The notes below the pieces were generated by a model. That model saw only the letters and a list, made by a program, of their open reading frames with translations. It did no database searches and was not told where the DNA came from. A stretch of DNA of 20,715 nucleotides from JBIQLO01 sp044464175 (GTDB lineage Bacteria; Planctomycetota; Phycisphaerae; Tepidisphaerales; Tepidisphaeraceae), in the NCBI GenBank assembly GCA_044464175.1, contig JBIQLO010000050.1, forward strand, positions 1 to 20,715, given 5' to 3'. Made by a program: the position numbers and the translations under genes. Positions 13,730-20,715 of this stretch are shown here, one piece after another (the stretch's first letter is position 1; the number at the start of each line of letters is the position of its first letter).

Positions 13730-14589
13730 TGGGCCGGGCCAGGCAGCAAAACCCGCCGCCGGTATTGCCCCGGCGTCAGTCCGACCATCTTCTTAAAAAC
13801 CGTGGCGAAATACTGGCTGGAGGAAAACCCGCAGCGCAGGGCGATTTCGGTAATCGACGCCTCGGGGCGGCGCAGCAGCGACTTGGCCAGGGCGATGCGG
13901 CGGCGGGTGCGCCACAGGCCCGGGGCAAAGCCCGTCTCCCGGCGGAAGCGCACATGAAACTGCGCCACGCTCAGGCCCACCCGCCGGGCCGCCTGGGCAA
14001 CCGCGAAGTTGTCTTCCAGTTCCTGTTCCATCCACGCCGCCGCCCGGCGAATCTCCGGCGACAGCGCCCGCGTTTGCGCCTCGCGCTGTTGGGCGTGCCG
14101 ATCATGATCACGCAGCACCGTGACCAGAAGCTCATGAAAGGCGGCCTGCGCTGCGATGGGGCTCAGGGGATCGCGCTGACGATGCTCGGCCAGCAGGCGC
14201 TCGAAGCACGCGCGCACCTGCTGCGAGCCCGGGAACGTCCTTAAGCGCAGACGCCTGAACCCCGCCGCCACCGCCCGGGGCGCGGTTGGCGCAGCCAGGA
14301 CCGCCTGCGCCCAGTAGAGATCGCACGGATGAATGACCGCGTCCACGCCGCCGTGCTCCTCGCCGGGGCGGGTGATGAAGACCTGGCCCGGCCCCACTTC
14401 CAGCCGCTCCGGCCCCACCCACCATTCGACGCTCCCGCCGGCGATCAGGCAGATTTCATACATGCCGGGATGGCGATGGGCCGCCAGGGCGCTGTGGGCC
14501 GCCCTGGGGGAGTTGTGTCCCAGCATCCGCAAGGCCGGCACAAGCAGTTGCGGGCCGGTGAAGGATTCGCGCCTGGGGGCATGGACCAT
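13723..14589 (-). CDS. AraC-family transcriptional regulator
   Basis: The 288-residue protein combines an N-terminal cupin-type sensor (AHRHPGMYEICLIAGGSVEWW, GPGQVFITRPGEEHGG, about residues 40-95) with a C-terminal double helix-turn-helix (about 195-285: FAVAQAARRVGLSVAQFHVRFRRETG, then ITEIALRCGFSSSQYFATVFKK and GLTPGQYRRR). I start it at MVHAPRRESF (14589); an ATG at 14637 in frame would run into the opposing promoter. It is divergent from the dioxygenase gene, with 83 bases between starts, so it probably controls that gene in response to a small ligand. Its stop overlaps the neuC stop by 7 bases. Confidence 0.9.
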   Translation of the reverse strand: MVHAPRRESFTGPQLLVPALRMLGHNSPRAAHSALAAHRHPGMYEICLIAGGSVEWWVGPERLEVGPGQVFITRPGEEHGGVDAVIHPCDLYWAQAVLAAPTAPRAVAAGFRRLRLRTFPGSQQVRACFERLLAEHRQRDPLSPIAAQAAFHELLVTVLRDHDRHAQQREAQTRALSPEIRRAAAWMEQELEDNFAVAQAARRVGLSVAQFHVRFRRETGFAPGLWRTRRRIALAKSLLRRPEASITEIALRCGFSSSQYFATVFKKMVGLTPGQYRRRVLLPGPAHQ

Positions 14590-14672
14590 GTTCAATATTC
14601 TATGCCCGAGGCGCCCGAACGACACGCCCGCCGCCACGATCTATATTTGCTTCACCAACAAAAGGAGCAATC

Positions 14673-15488
14673 ATGTCCGCCATCGTCACCGAACTGACGC
14701 AGGATCAGATCGATTTCTTCCAGCGCGAAGGATATCTGGCCCTGGAGGCGCTGACCACGCAGGAGGAGGTCGCCTGGCTGCGGCAGATCTATGACCGGCT
14801 CTTCAGCCAGCGCGCCGGGCGCGAGGAGGGGAACCAGTTCGACCTGGCCGGCACCGATGAGGAGAACCAGGAGGCGACGCTGCCGCAAATCCTCGACCCG
14901 GCCAAATACGCCCCGGAACTGAACGATTCCCAGTTGCTCAGGAATGTGACGCGCCTGGGCAAGCAGTTGCTGGGAGAAGAGGCCACCTGCTCGTTCGTCC
15001 ATGCCATCTTCAAGCCCGCGCGCACCGGGGCGGCCACGCCCTGGCATCAGGATGCCGCTTACTCGAATCCCAATCTCATCCCCCGCAAGATCAACTTCTG
15101 GGTGCCGCTGCAGGAGGCGACGCTGGGGAACGGCTGCATGCAGTTCATCCCCGGCAGCCACCGGCTCCGGCCACAGGTGCTGCGGCACCAGACCCTGGGC
15201 AACGATCCGCGCGTCCATGGCCTGGAATTGCACCCCGGCGAGATGGGCAGGGTCACGGGGGCCGTCGCCTGCCCCCTGCCGCCGGGCGGGGCGACGCTCC
15301 ATGGTTCTTACATGCTCCACTACACCGCGCCCAATCGCTCGGACACGCCGCGTCGGGCATTGATCGCCCACGCCGCCCTGCCCCCCGAAACGCTGCCGGA
15401 GCCGCGCCGCTTCCCCTGGCAGGAGACCCGGCACACCGCCCGCGACGATCGCGTCAAGGCCGCCCGCAGCGCTGCCCAGACTATGTAG
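14673..15488 (+). CDS. Phytanoyl-CoA dioxygenase-family Fe(II)/2-oxoglutarate oxygenase
   Basis: The 271-residue protein has the family layout: TQDQIDFFQREGYLALEALT at the N-terminus, the iron-binding WHQDAAYS (His and Asp near 125-127), NFWVPLQEATLGNGCMQFIPGSHR, and the second iron His in MLHYTAPNRS near 215, followed by RRALI, where Arg binds 2-oxoglutarate. AAAGGAG lies 5 bases before the ATG. The substrate is unknown; many bacterial members paired with AraC regulators act on small secondary metabolites or sugar- or choline-related compounds, and that pairing is seen here. Terminated by the inverted repeat that follows. Confidence 0.9.
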   Translation: MSAIVTELTQDQIDFFQREGYLALEALTTQEEVAWLRQIYDRLFSQRAGREEGNQFDLAGTDEENQEATLPQILDPAKYAPELNDSQLLRNVTRLGKQLLGEEATCSFVHAIFKPARTGAATPWHQDAAYSNPNLIPRKINFWVPLQEATLGNGCMQFIPGSHRLRPQVLRHQTLGNDPRVHGLELHPGEMGRVTGAVACPLPPGGATLHGSYMLHYTAPNRSDTPRRALIAHAALPPETLPEPRRFPWQETRHTARDDRVKAARSAAQTM

Positions 15489-15494
15489 GCGAGC

Positions 15495-15542
15495 AGGGTG
15501 GGCACTGCCCACCATCGTCCAGAGGTGGGCGGTGCCCACCCT
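15495..15542. repeat. GGTGGGC/GCCCACC palindromic element between convergent genes
   Basis: AGGGTGGGCACTGCCCACC (15495-15513) and GGTGGGCGGTGCCCACCCT (15524-15542) are near reverse complements, and each arm is itself almost palindromic. It lies between the dioxygenase stop and lipB, and its last bases supply the TAG of lipB. It may act as a two-way terminator, although no poly-T follows. Confidence 0.85.
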
Positions 15543-16167
15543 ACAGGAATTTCGCCAGTCGCTGTTTGACGGTCTCCATTGCCGGCGTCTTCTCGCCCAT
15601 CAGCGCCAGCATGGAGGTGACCGGCCGCCCGCTCAGGCCGCACGGGACGATCAGGTTGAAATAGTCCAGGTCGGTGGTGACGTTCAGCGCCAGCCCGTGC
15701 ATCGTCACTCCCCGGCGGATGCGCACGCCGATGGCGCAGATCTTGGCCAGTTCGCCATTGGCATTCGGCACCCAGACGCCGACGGCCTCCGGGTCGCGCC
15801 GGGCGGGCAGGCCGAAGCCGTTGAGCAGGTCGATGATCCGCTCCTGCAGCATGCGCACGTACCCCCCCACCGAGAGGCGATGGTCGATCAGGCGGAGAAT
15901 GGGATAGGCGACCAGCTGGCCGGGGCCGTGGAAGGTGATGTCCCCGCCCCGGTCGGACTGGATCAGTTGGACGCCGATGCGTCCGAGGTCGGCTTCCGAG
16001 GCGATCAGGTGGGCGATCACGCCGGAGCGGCGGCCCAGCGTGATGACGGGGGTATGCTCGACCAGGAGCAGCCGCTCGGGGCCGCCCTCGGCCACCTCGG
16101 CGTGGCGGCGCTCCTGGAGCCGCCAAGCCGGCTCGTAATCCATGGTGCCCAAATCCTCGACGATCAT
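15541..16167 (-). CDS. lipB: Lipoyl(octanoyl) transferase
   Basis: LipB moves octanoate from acyl carrier protein to the lipoyl domains of 2-oxoacid dehydrogenases and the glycine-cleavage H protein. The 208-residue protein carries RLLLVEHTPVITLGRRSG, SDRGGDITFHGPGQLVAYPIL, then GELAKICAIGVRIRRGVTMHGLALNV with the catalytic Lys, and NLIVPCGLSGRPVTSM with the acyl-carrying Cys. The start at 16167 (MIVEDLGTMDYEPAW) is the normal family N-terminus; the frame stays open upstream across the tRNA gene, which is not coding. The stop codon lies within the palindromic element. No lipA is nearby. Confidence 0.95.
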   Translation of the reverse strand: MIVEDLGTMDYEPAWRLQERRHAEVAEGGPERLLLVEHTPVITLGRRSGVIAHLIASEADLGRIGVQLIQSDRGGDITFHGPGQLVAYPILRLIDHRLSVGGYVRMLQERIIDLLNGFGLPARRDPEAVGVWVPNANGELAKICAIGVRIRRGVTMHGLALNVTTDLDYFNLIVPCGLSGRPVTSMLALMGEKTPAMETVKQRLAKFL

Positions 16168-16261
16168 GCCCGAAGTGTAGCACGGATGAGCAGAAATGGA
16201 CCGGGGGCGCGCGTTTTGCCCCACCCCCGAAGGGCGGTGAGGCAAAGCCCCAAAAGAGCGC

Positions 16262-16289
16262 TTGACAGGCCCGGTCCGCTTCCTAGGAT
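16262..16289 (+). promoter_or_regulatory. Sigma-70 promoter of tRNA-Leu
   Basis: A perfect TTGACA at 16262-16267 is followed after 16 bases by TAGGAT at 16284-16289. The expected transcript start is about 10 bases before the tRNA. Confidence 0.75.
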
Positions 16290-16307
16290 ATGGCGACTGC
16301 TCGATTC

Positions 16308-16391
16308 GCGGCTGTGGCGGAATTGGCAGACGCGCAAGGTTCAGGTCCTTGTTCTCGCAAGAGAGTGGAGGTTCGACTCCTCTCAGCCGCA
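16308..16391 (+). tRNA. tRNA-Leu (anticodon CAG)
   Basis: An 84-base class II tRNA. The acceptor arms GCGGCTG and CAGCCGC pair fully, with discriminator A. The anticodon stem CAAGG/CCTTG encloses TTCAGGT, giving anticodon CAG, which reads CUG. A variable arm (TTCTCGCAAGAGA) and a T arm GGAGG-TTCGACT-CCTCT follow. CCA is not encoded. Confidence 0.96.
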
Positions 16392-16398
16392 TTGATCA

Positions 16399-16467
16399 TT
16401 GCCAGTTGTCGGTTGCTCGTTGCCAGGAAACACTGGAAACCCGCAGCCGGCGACTGGCAATTTTTTT
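16399..16467 (+). terminator. Rho-independent terminator of tRNA-Leu
   Basis: TTGCCAGTTGTCGGTTGC (16399-16416) pairs over all 18 positions with GCAGCCGGCGACTGGCAA (16443-16460), allowing three G-U pairs, and seven T follow. The loop contains another small hairpin (CCAG/CTGG). The arm belongs to a GTTGC-rich repeat type also seen before neuB. Confidence 0.85.
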
Positions 16468-16478
16468 GATCCCTCTCC

Positions 16479-16985
16479 ATGGACTGGCTCTATTATCTGC
16501 TCCTGGCGATCGTGATGGTGGCGGGGCTGTCGTTGAATTTACTGAGCCTGCCGGGGTTGTGGGTGATGTTGCTGGGGGTGCTCATTTATGCCTGGGGAAC
16601 GGGATGGGCGTATGTGGGGTGGGTGGGCCTGCTGGTGTTGCTGGGACTGGTCGTGGCGGCGGAGGTGGCCGAGGCGGTCCTGGGATCGGCGGCGGCGAAA
16701 AAGGCCGGGGGAAGCACGCGGGCGGCGATCGGGGCGCTGATCGGCGGGTTTGCCGGGGCGATCTTTTTGACCCTTGGCCTGCCGGTGATCGGCACGATCC
16801 TGGGGGCCTGTGTCGGCTCGGCCGCCGGAGCGCTGGTGGCGGAAATGAGCGTTCGGCGCCATCCGGGGCACTTGGCGCGGGTCGGGTGGGCGGCGGCCCG
16901 GGGGCGATTCTGGGCGGTGCTGGTGAAGCTGGGGTTTGGGATTCTGGTTCTGCTGGTGGGGCTGATTCTGGCGATGCCGTTGTAG
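16479..16985 (+). CDS. DUF456-type small membrane protein
   Basis: The 168-residue protein is almost entirely hydrophobic. It has about four to five membrane segments: near 3-20 (YYLLLAIVMVAGLSLNLL), 23-40 (LPGLWVMLLGVLIYAW), 44-64, a glycine-rich pair near 83-120 (AAIGALIGGFAGAIFLTLGLPVIGTILGACVGSAAGAL in two parts), and 148-166. The PGLWVMLLG segment and the glycine-zipper-like pair are as in DUF456 proteins, whose function is unknown. It is close behind the tRNA terminator; no Shine-Dalgarno is obvious ahead of the ATG. It is followed by 105 bases without a gene before the molybdoenzyme. Confidence 0.82.
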   Translation: MDWLYYLLLAIVMVAGLSLNLLSLPGLWVMLLGVLIYAWGTGWAYVGWVGLLVLLGLVVAAEVAEAVLGSAAAKKAGGSTRAAIGALIGGFAGAIFLTLGLPVIGTILGACVGSAAGALVAEMSVRRHPGHLARVGWAAARGRFWAVLVKLGFGILVLLVGLILAMPL

Positions 16986-17090
16986 CGACGGCGGCCCGAG
17001 CCGGCGCTGGCGGCATCGGCGGCCTATCCTGCTTTCCACCCTCTTGCGGCAGGAGTACACTGGCAGCGCAGATCAATCCAGGAGCGCGAC

Positions 17091-19463
17091 ATGGCACAAG
17101 AGGATCACGCACAGGAGACAAATCAGGTGGCCGGGGCGCAGTATCCGATGGATGGGCAGATTCCGCAGGTGGGCCAGCGCGAAACCGTGGCCAGCGGATA
17201 TCGGGGCGTCTATCAGAGCATGCGATTCGCGGTGAAGGAGGGACCGATCCGGAGCGTCCGCAGCCTGGCGGTGGTGAACAAAAAAGGGGGCTTCGACTGC
17301 CCCAGTTGTGCCTGGCCCGATCCGGATGACCGGCGGCATCCGGCCGAGTTTTGCGAGAACGGGGCCAAGGCGGTGGCGTGGGAGGCGACGAACAAGCGCC
17401 TGACGCCGGAATTTTTCGCCAGTCACTCGATTGCGGAACTGGCGGCCAAATCAGAGCAATGGCTGGGGGATCAGGGGCGGATCGTGCAGCCGATGGTGCT
17501 GCGGCCGGGCTCGGAGCATTACGAACCGATCGACTGGGAAGATGCCTTCGAGCTGATTGCCGGGACGTTGAGAGGGCTGGCCAGCCCGGATGAAGCGCTC
17601 TTCTACACCTCGGGGCGCGCCAGCAACGAGGCGGCGTTTGTCTATCAGCTCTTCGCCCGCCAGTTCGGGACGAACAACCTGCCGGACTGCTCGAACATGT
17701 GCCACGAGTCCAGCGGGCTGGGGCTGAACCAATCCATCGGCATCGGCAAGGGGACGGTGAAGCTCTCCGACTTCGATCAGGCGGATTCGATTTTCATCAT
17801 TGGGCAGAACCCCGGCACGAACCACCCGCGCATGCTCACGGCGCTGGAGGAGGCGGTGAAGAACGGGTGCCGGATCGTCAGCCTCAACCCGATGCTGGAG
17901 ACGGGCATGATGCGCTTCCGGCACCCCCAGAGCCCGCGCGACATGCTGGGGCCGGGCACCCGGATCGCCTGCTTGTCGCTGCCGGTGCGGATCAACGGGG
18001 ATGTGGCCGCGCTCAAGGGGATCATGAAGGGGATGCTCCAGATGGATGAGGCATCGGGGGGGACCGTGCTGGACCGGGCATTCATCGAGCAAAAGACGCA
18101 CGGCTTCGAGGCATTCGCCGCCGACATCGCCGCCACGGAGTGGGAGGAGATCGAGCGGGAGTCGGGCTTGGGGCGGGGGCTGCTGCTGGAGGCGGCCCAG
18201 ATCGCCGCCAAGAGCCAGCGAATGATCACCTGCTGGGCCATGGGGATCACGCAGCACCGCAACGGCGTGGCCAACGTGCAGACGATCGTCAACTTCAACC
18301 TGCTGCGGGGGCAGATCGGGCGCCCCGGGGCGGGGGTCTGCCCCGTGCGCGGGCACTCCAACGTGCAGGGGGACCGGACGGTGGGGATCTGGGAGAAGAT
18401 GCCCGAGTCGTTCATGGCCGCGCTGGGAAAGGAGTTCAACTTCACCCCGCCGCAAAAGCATGGATACGACACGGTCGGCGGGGCGCGGGCGATGGCCGAG
18501 GGGAAGGTGAAGGTCTTTGTGGGGCTGGGGGGAAACTTTTTCAGCGCCGGGCCGGACACGCAGCTGCTGGCGCGCGGCTTCCGGCGGACAGCGCTCTCGG
18601 TGCAGATCAGCACGAAGCTCAACCGCAATCACCTCATCACCGGCCGGACCGCCCTCATTCTCCCCTGCCTGGGACGGACGGAGCGGGATGTGCAGGCCTC
18701 GGGGGAGCAGTTCGTCAGCTGTGAGAACTCGATGGGGGTGGTGCAGCAGAGCCGGGGCCGGCTCAAACCGGCGGGGGAGCAGCTCCTGAGCGAGACGGCG
18801 ATCATCTGCCGCCTGGCCGCCGCGACGCTCCAGGGGCGCACCACGGTGGACTGGCTGGGGCTGTGCGCCAACTACGACCGGATCCGGGACCACATCGAGC
18901 GGGTGGTACCCGGCTTCGAGAACTACAACGTCCGCGTGCGCGAGCCGGGCGGGTTTTACCTGCCCAATCCGCCGCGCGACCGGCAGGCATTCCACACCGC
19001 CACGGGGCGGGCCAACTTTGTCGTCCATCCGATTCCCAGGCTCGAATTGAAGCCCCAGGAACTGCTCATGATGAGCGTGCGCAGCCATGACCAGTTCAAC
19101 ACGACCATCTACGGGCCCGATGACCGCTACCGGGGCATCTATGGCGGGCGGCATGTCATCTTCATGAACCCCCAGGACATCGCCGGGCGCGGACTGCAAG
19201 CCGGCCAGTGGGTGGATGTCTCCAGCGCCTCTGACGGGCAGAAGCGCACGATCCGCGGGTTCAAGGTGGTGGCCTATGACCTGCCCCGCTGCTGCTGCGC
19301 GATGTATTTCCCCGAGTGCAACCCGCTGGTGGCGCTGGGCAGCGTGGCCGCCGGCAGCAACCAGCCGGCCAGCAAGTCGGTCGTGGTGACGGTGCGGGCG
19401 GCGGAGGATTCACCGACGAGTCGCCACAGAGGCACAGAGGGCACGGAGAAGAAACAATTATGA
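17091..19463 (+). CDS. FdhF/YdeP-family molybdopterin oxidoreductase
   Basis: The 790-residue protein belongs to the formate-dehydrogenase-alpha-like YdeP branch of the DMSO reductase superfamily, soluble and of uncertain substrate. Near 67-85 it has GFDCPSCAWPDPD and a further Cys (AEFCENG). The pterin-binding domain includes EALFYTSGRASNEAAFVYQ, LPDCSNMCHESSG near 200, DSIFIIGQNPGTNHPRM and GRPGAGVCPVRGHSNVQGDR. A C-terminal molybdopterin-binding domain follows (RSHDQFNTTIYG, GLQAGQWVDVSSA). AGGAG lies 6 bases before the ATG. The last 15 or so residues (SRHRGTEGTEKKQL) are encoded by a dispersed repeat, which also precedes the stop. fdhD downstream likely sulfurates its molybdenum cofactor. 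Confidence 0.92.
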   Translation: MAQEDHAQETNQVAGAQYPMDGQIPQVGQRETVASGYRGVYQSMRFAVKEGPIRSVRSLAVVNKKGGFDCPSCAWPDPDDRRHPAEFCENGAKAVAWEATNKRLTPEFFASHSIAELAAKSEQWLGDQGRIVQPMVLRPGSEHYEPIDWEDAFELIAGTLRGLASPDEALFYTSGRASNEAAFVYQLFARQFGTNNLPDCSNMCHESSGLGLNQSIGIGKGTVKLSDFDQADSIFIIGQNPGTNHPRMLTALEEAVKNGCRIVSLNPMLETGMMRFRHPQSPRDMLGPGTRIACLSLPVRINGDVAALKGIMKGMLQMDEASGGTVLDRAFIEQKTHGFEAFAADIAATEWEEIERESGLGRGLLLEAAQIAAKSQRMITCWAMGITQHRNGVANVQTIVNFNLLRGQIGRPGAGVCPVRGHSNVQGDRTVGIWEKMPESFMAALGKEFNFTPPQKHGYDTVGGARAMAEGKVKVFVGLGGNFFSAGPDTQLLARGFRRTALSVQISTKLNRNHLITGRTALILPCLGRTERDVQASGEQFVSCENSMGVVQQSRGRLKPAGEQLLSETAIICRLAAATLQGRTTVDWLGLCANYDRIRDHIERVVPGFENYNVRVREPGGFYLPNPPRDRQAFHTATGRANFVVHPIPRLELKPQELLMMSVRSHDQFNTTIYGPDDRYRGIYGGRHVIFMNPQDIAGRGLQAGQWVDVSSASDGQKRTIRGFKVVAYDLPRCCCAMYFPECNPLVALGSVAAGSNQPASKSVVVTVRAAEDSPTSRHRGTEGTEKKQL

Positions 19464-19545
19464 ATTACAAATTATGAATTATGAATATCCGGGCTGAATT
19501 GATTATTTTTAATTTATACTTCTTCTTCTCCGTGTCTTCGTGGTT
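19425..19545. repeat. Inverted-repeat element with AT-rich core between the molybdoenzyme gene and fdhD
   Basis: CACGGAGAAGAA at 19442-19453 is the exact reverse complement of 19523-19534. Outside are degenerate CACAGAGG and CTTCGTGG repeats; inside is a core rich in A and T with several copies of AATTATGAATT, very unlike the rest of the window. It covers the end of one gene and the start codon of the next. Confidence 0.88.
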
Positions 19546-20358
19546 AACCCCGTGACCGCCCACGCCTCCATTTCGATCTGGAAATATGCCGACGGGGGGC
19601 TCGTGGAGGCGAGCGATGCGGTGGCGTGCGAAGCGCCGCTGGAGATCCGGGTGCGCGGGCGGGCCCTGAGCGTGACGATGCGCACGCCGGGCCACGATGC
19701 GGAGCTGGCGGCGGGGTTTTTGCGGACCGAGGGGGTGGTGCGACAGCGCGAGGAGATCCTGAAGATCACCCCCTGCTCAGCCGACCGGCCCGAGGCGCAA
19801 AACCGGATCGACGTGCTCCTTTCCCCCCTGGTGCCCGTCGACTTTGAGCGCTTCAGGCGCCATTTCCTGTCCACCTCCAGCTGCGGGGTGTGCGGCAAGG
19901 CGGCGATCGAGGCGGTGCGCTGCCGCTGGCCCGCCATCGAATCGAGCCTGACGATCGACGCGCAGGCGCTGTTGGCGCTGCCGGAGGCGATGCGCCGGGC
20001 TCAGGCGGCCTTTGAGCGCACCGGCGGGCTGCACGCGGCGGCGCTGTTCGATCCGGCCGGCCGGCTGAAGCAGGTGCGCGAGGATGTGGGGCGGCACAAC
20101 GCGGTGGACAAGGTGATCGGACAGGCCCTTCTGGCGGGGGAGTCGATGGAGCAGCGCGGGCTGCTGGTCAGCGGGCGGGTGAGCTTTGAGATCATGCAAA
20201 AGGCGCTGTCGGCCCGCATCCCGATCATCGCGGCCGTCTCGGCCCCCTCCTCGCTGGCGGTCGACTTCGCCGCCGAAAGCGGCCAGACGCTCATCGGGTT
20301 TCTGCGGGCCGGGCGGATGAACATTTATACCCACCCGCAGCGCGTGGCGCGTCGGTGA
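19540..20358 (+). CDS. fdhD: Formate dehydrogenase accessory sulfurtransferase
   Basis: FdhD carries sulfur from a cysteine desulfurase to the molybdenum cofactor of formate-dehydrogenase-type enzymes. The 272-residue protein has VACEAPLEIRVRGRALSVTMRT, PGHDAELAAGFLRTEGVV, the persulfide-carrying CGVCGK near 124-129, REDVGRHNAVDKVIG and LVSGRVSFEIMQKA. Starts at GTG 19540 or GTG 19552 both fit; neither has a Shine-Dalgarno and both lie within or next to the repeat element. The gene is 76 bases from the molybdoenzyme stop, presumably co-transcribed. A strong hairpin follows it. Confidence 0.94.
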   Translation: MVNPVTAHASISIWKYADGGLVEASDAVACEAPLEIRVRGRALSVTMRTPGHDAELAAGFLRTEGVVRQREEILKITPCSADRPEAQNRIDVLLSPLVPVDFERFRRHFLSTSSCGVCGKAAIEAVRCRWPAIESSLTIDAQALLALPEAMRRAQAAFERTGGLHAAALFDPAGRLKQVREDVGRHNAVDKVIGQALLAGESMEQRGLLVSGRVSFEIMQKALSARIPIIAAVSAPSSLAVDFAAESGQTLIGFLRAGRMNIYTHPQRVARR

Positions 20359-20377
20359 GAGGTGAATGGGGAAAAGG

Positions 20378-20419
20378 AAAAGGGCCAATGGACCGGAGCA
20401 CGCGCCCATTGACCCTTTT
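20378..20419. terminator. Strong bidirectional-type terminator after fdhD
   Basis: AAAAGGGCCAATGG (20378-20391) pairs with CCATTGACCCTTTT (20406-20419) at all but one position. It begins with A-run and ends with T-run, so it can work in both directions. Confidence 0.85.
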
Positions 20420-20432
20420 CGGCCTGCGCGTC

Positions 20433-20624
20433 CTAGGCCGCCTGGCGGATCGTCAGCCCCGCGCCTGCGCTGCCCGCGCCGCCGGCACCGCCGGTACCGC
20501 CTTTGTTCCCGGCCGCCTTTTCCGCCCTCGCCCGGAATTTTTGCCACAGATGGGGCACGGATGGACACGGATGAGGAGATTTGAATCCAGATCGATGGGA
20601 GAACCGGTGCCAAAGATCACCCAT
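20433..20624 (-). CDS. Possible small glycine-rich protein or remnant
   Basis: A 63-codon minus-strand frame ends AEKAAGNKGGTGGAGGAGSAG and LTIRQAA. The glycine-rich tail and the bidirectional terminator facing its stop are the only support. Its first half is the CACGGATG-type dispersed repeat read backwards (SPHPCPSVPHLW), so the true start is unclear and it may be a fragment. No family is recognised. Confidence 0.2.
   Translation of the reverse strand: MGDLWHRFSHRSGFKSPHPCPSVPHLWQKFRARAEKAAGNKGGTGGAGGAGSAGAGLTIRQAA
20543..20580. repeat. CACAGATGG/CACGGATGG dispersed repeat
   Basis: CCACAGATGGGGCACGGATG and a further GGACACGGATGAG give three CAC(A/G)GATG copies at intervals of about 10-11 bases, related in style to the repeats at the molybdoenzyme and neuC junctions. 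Confidence 0.75.
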
Positions 20625-20715
20625 GCAGGCCCGTTGGCATGCGAATTAGCACAGGTCAGTGAGTACTGTCGTGTAAACAGACATGGGTTACACATGTTCA
20701 AGACACATAGGTGAC

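Larger units (their letters stand above)
20359..20715. other. 357-bp right end with no confident gene
   Basis: Apart from the terminator, the CACGGATG repeat and the doubtful glycine-rich frame, it holds about 80 bases (20636-20715) with ATGT and GTTACAC motifs that resemble the end of an IS481-like insertion sequence, the body of which would lie outside. Confidence 0.5.

Noticed and set aside
16168..16392. N-terminal extension of lipB through the tRNA region
   Set aside because: The extension would be coded by the antisense of a tRNA and its promoter; the family start is at 16167.

Overview
This is a GC-rich bacterial fragment, roughly two-thirds G+C. The combination of long GC-rich genes, a flagellin-glycosylation (Maf/nonulosonate) cluster and many short dispersed repeats of the CACGGA, GGTGGGC and CCCCCGG types suggests a Planctomycetota-like (perhaps Phycisphaerae-like) genome, probably a metagenome assembly. 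That assignment is inference. The left edge cuts a gene. The right edge ends in sequence resembling an insertion-sequence terminus. One scaffold gap of exactly 100 N (10707-10806) is present.

Left block (1-5183): a 3'-truncated TIM-barrel-type hydrolase gene and argB lie on the minus strand. Divergent from argB are purU and a WaaP-type sugar kinase on the plus strand. The kinase ends tail to tail with a small membrane-protein gene, with a 4-bp overlap of stop codons.

Central block (5238-13729), a nonulosonic-acid / flagellin-glycosylation locus: a FliA-like promoter candidate precedes maf (motility-accessory glycosyltransferase). maf overlaps by ATGA a gene for an unusual fusion of a nucleotidyltransferase-like domain, a radical-SAM-like domain without its cysteine cluster, and a SPASM tail. 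A NeuA-type CMP-sugar synthetase follows. An oppositely oriented metallo-beta-lactamase-fold gene and a 688-bp gene-free stretch come next. That stretch carries a 21-bp tandem array of palindromic cores and the scaffold gap. neuB and neuC complete the set. NeuC, NeuB and NeuA could make and activate a sialic-type sugar that Maf transfers to flagellin.

Right block (13723-20715): an AraC-family regulator diverges from a phytanoyl-CoA-dioxygenase-like gene. lipB, tRNA-Leu(CAG) with a clear promoter and terminator, a DUF456-type membrane protein, an FdhF/YdeP-type molybdopterin oxidoreductase and its likely partner fdhD follow. fdhD is closed by a strong bidirectional-looking terminator.

The most striking feature is a set of short dispersed repeats at gene edges and inside genes. 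They add in-frame peptide to NeuB and NeuC, extend the reading frame ahead of neuC, supply the C-terminal tail of the molybdoenzyme, supply the probable start codons of neuC and fdhD and the stop codon of lipB, and form the terminator of the tRNA gene.
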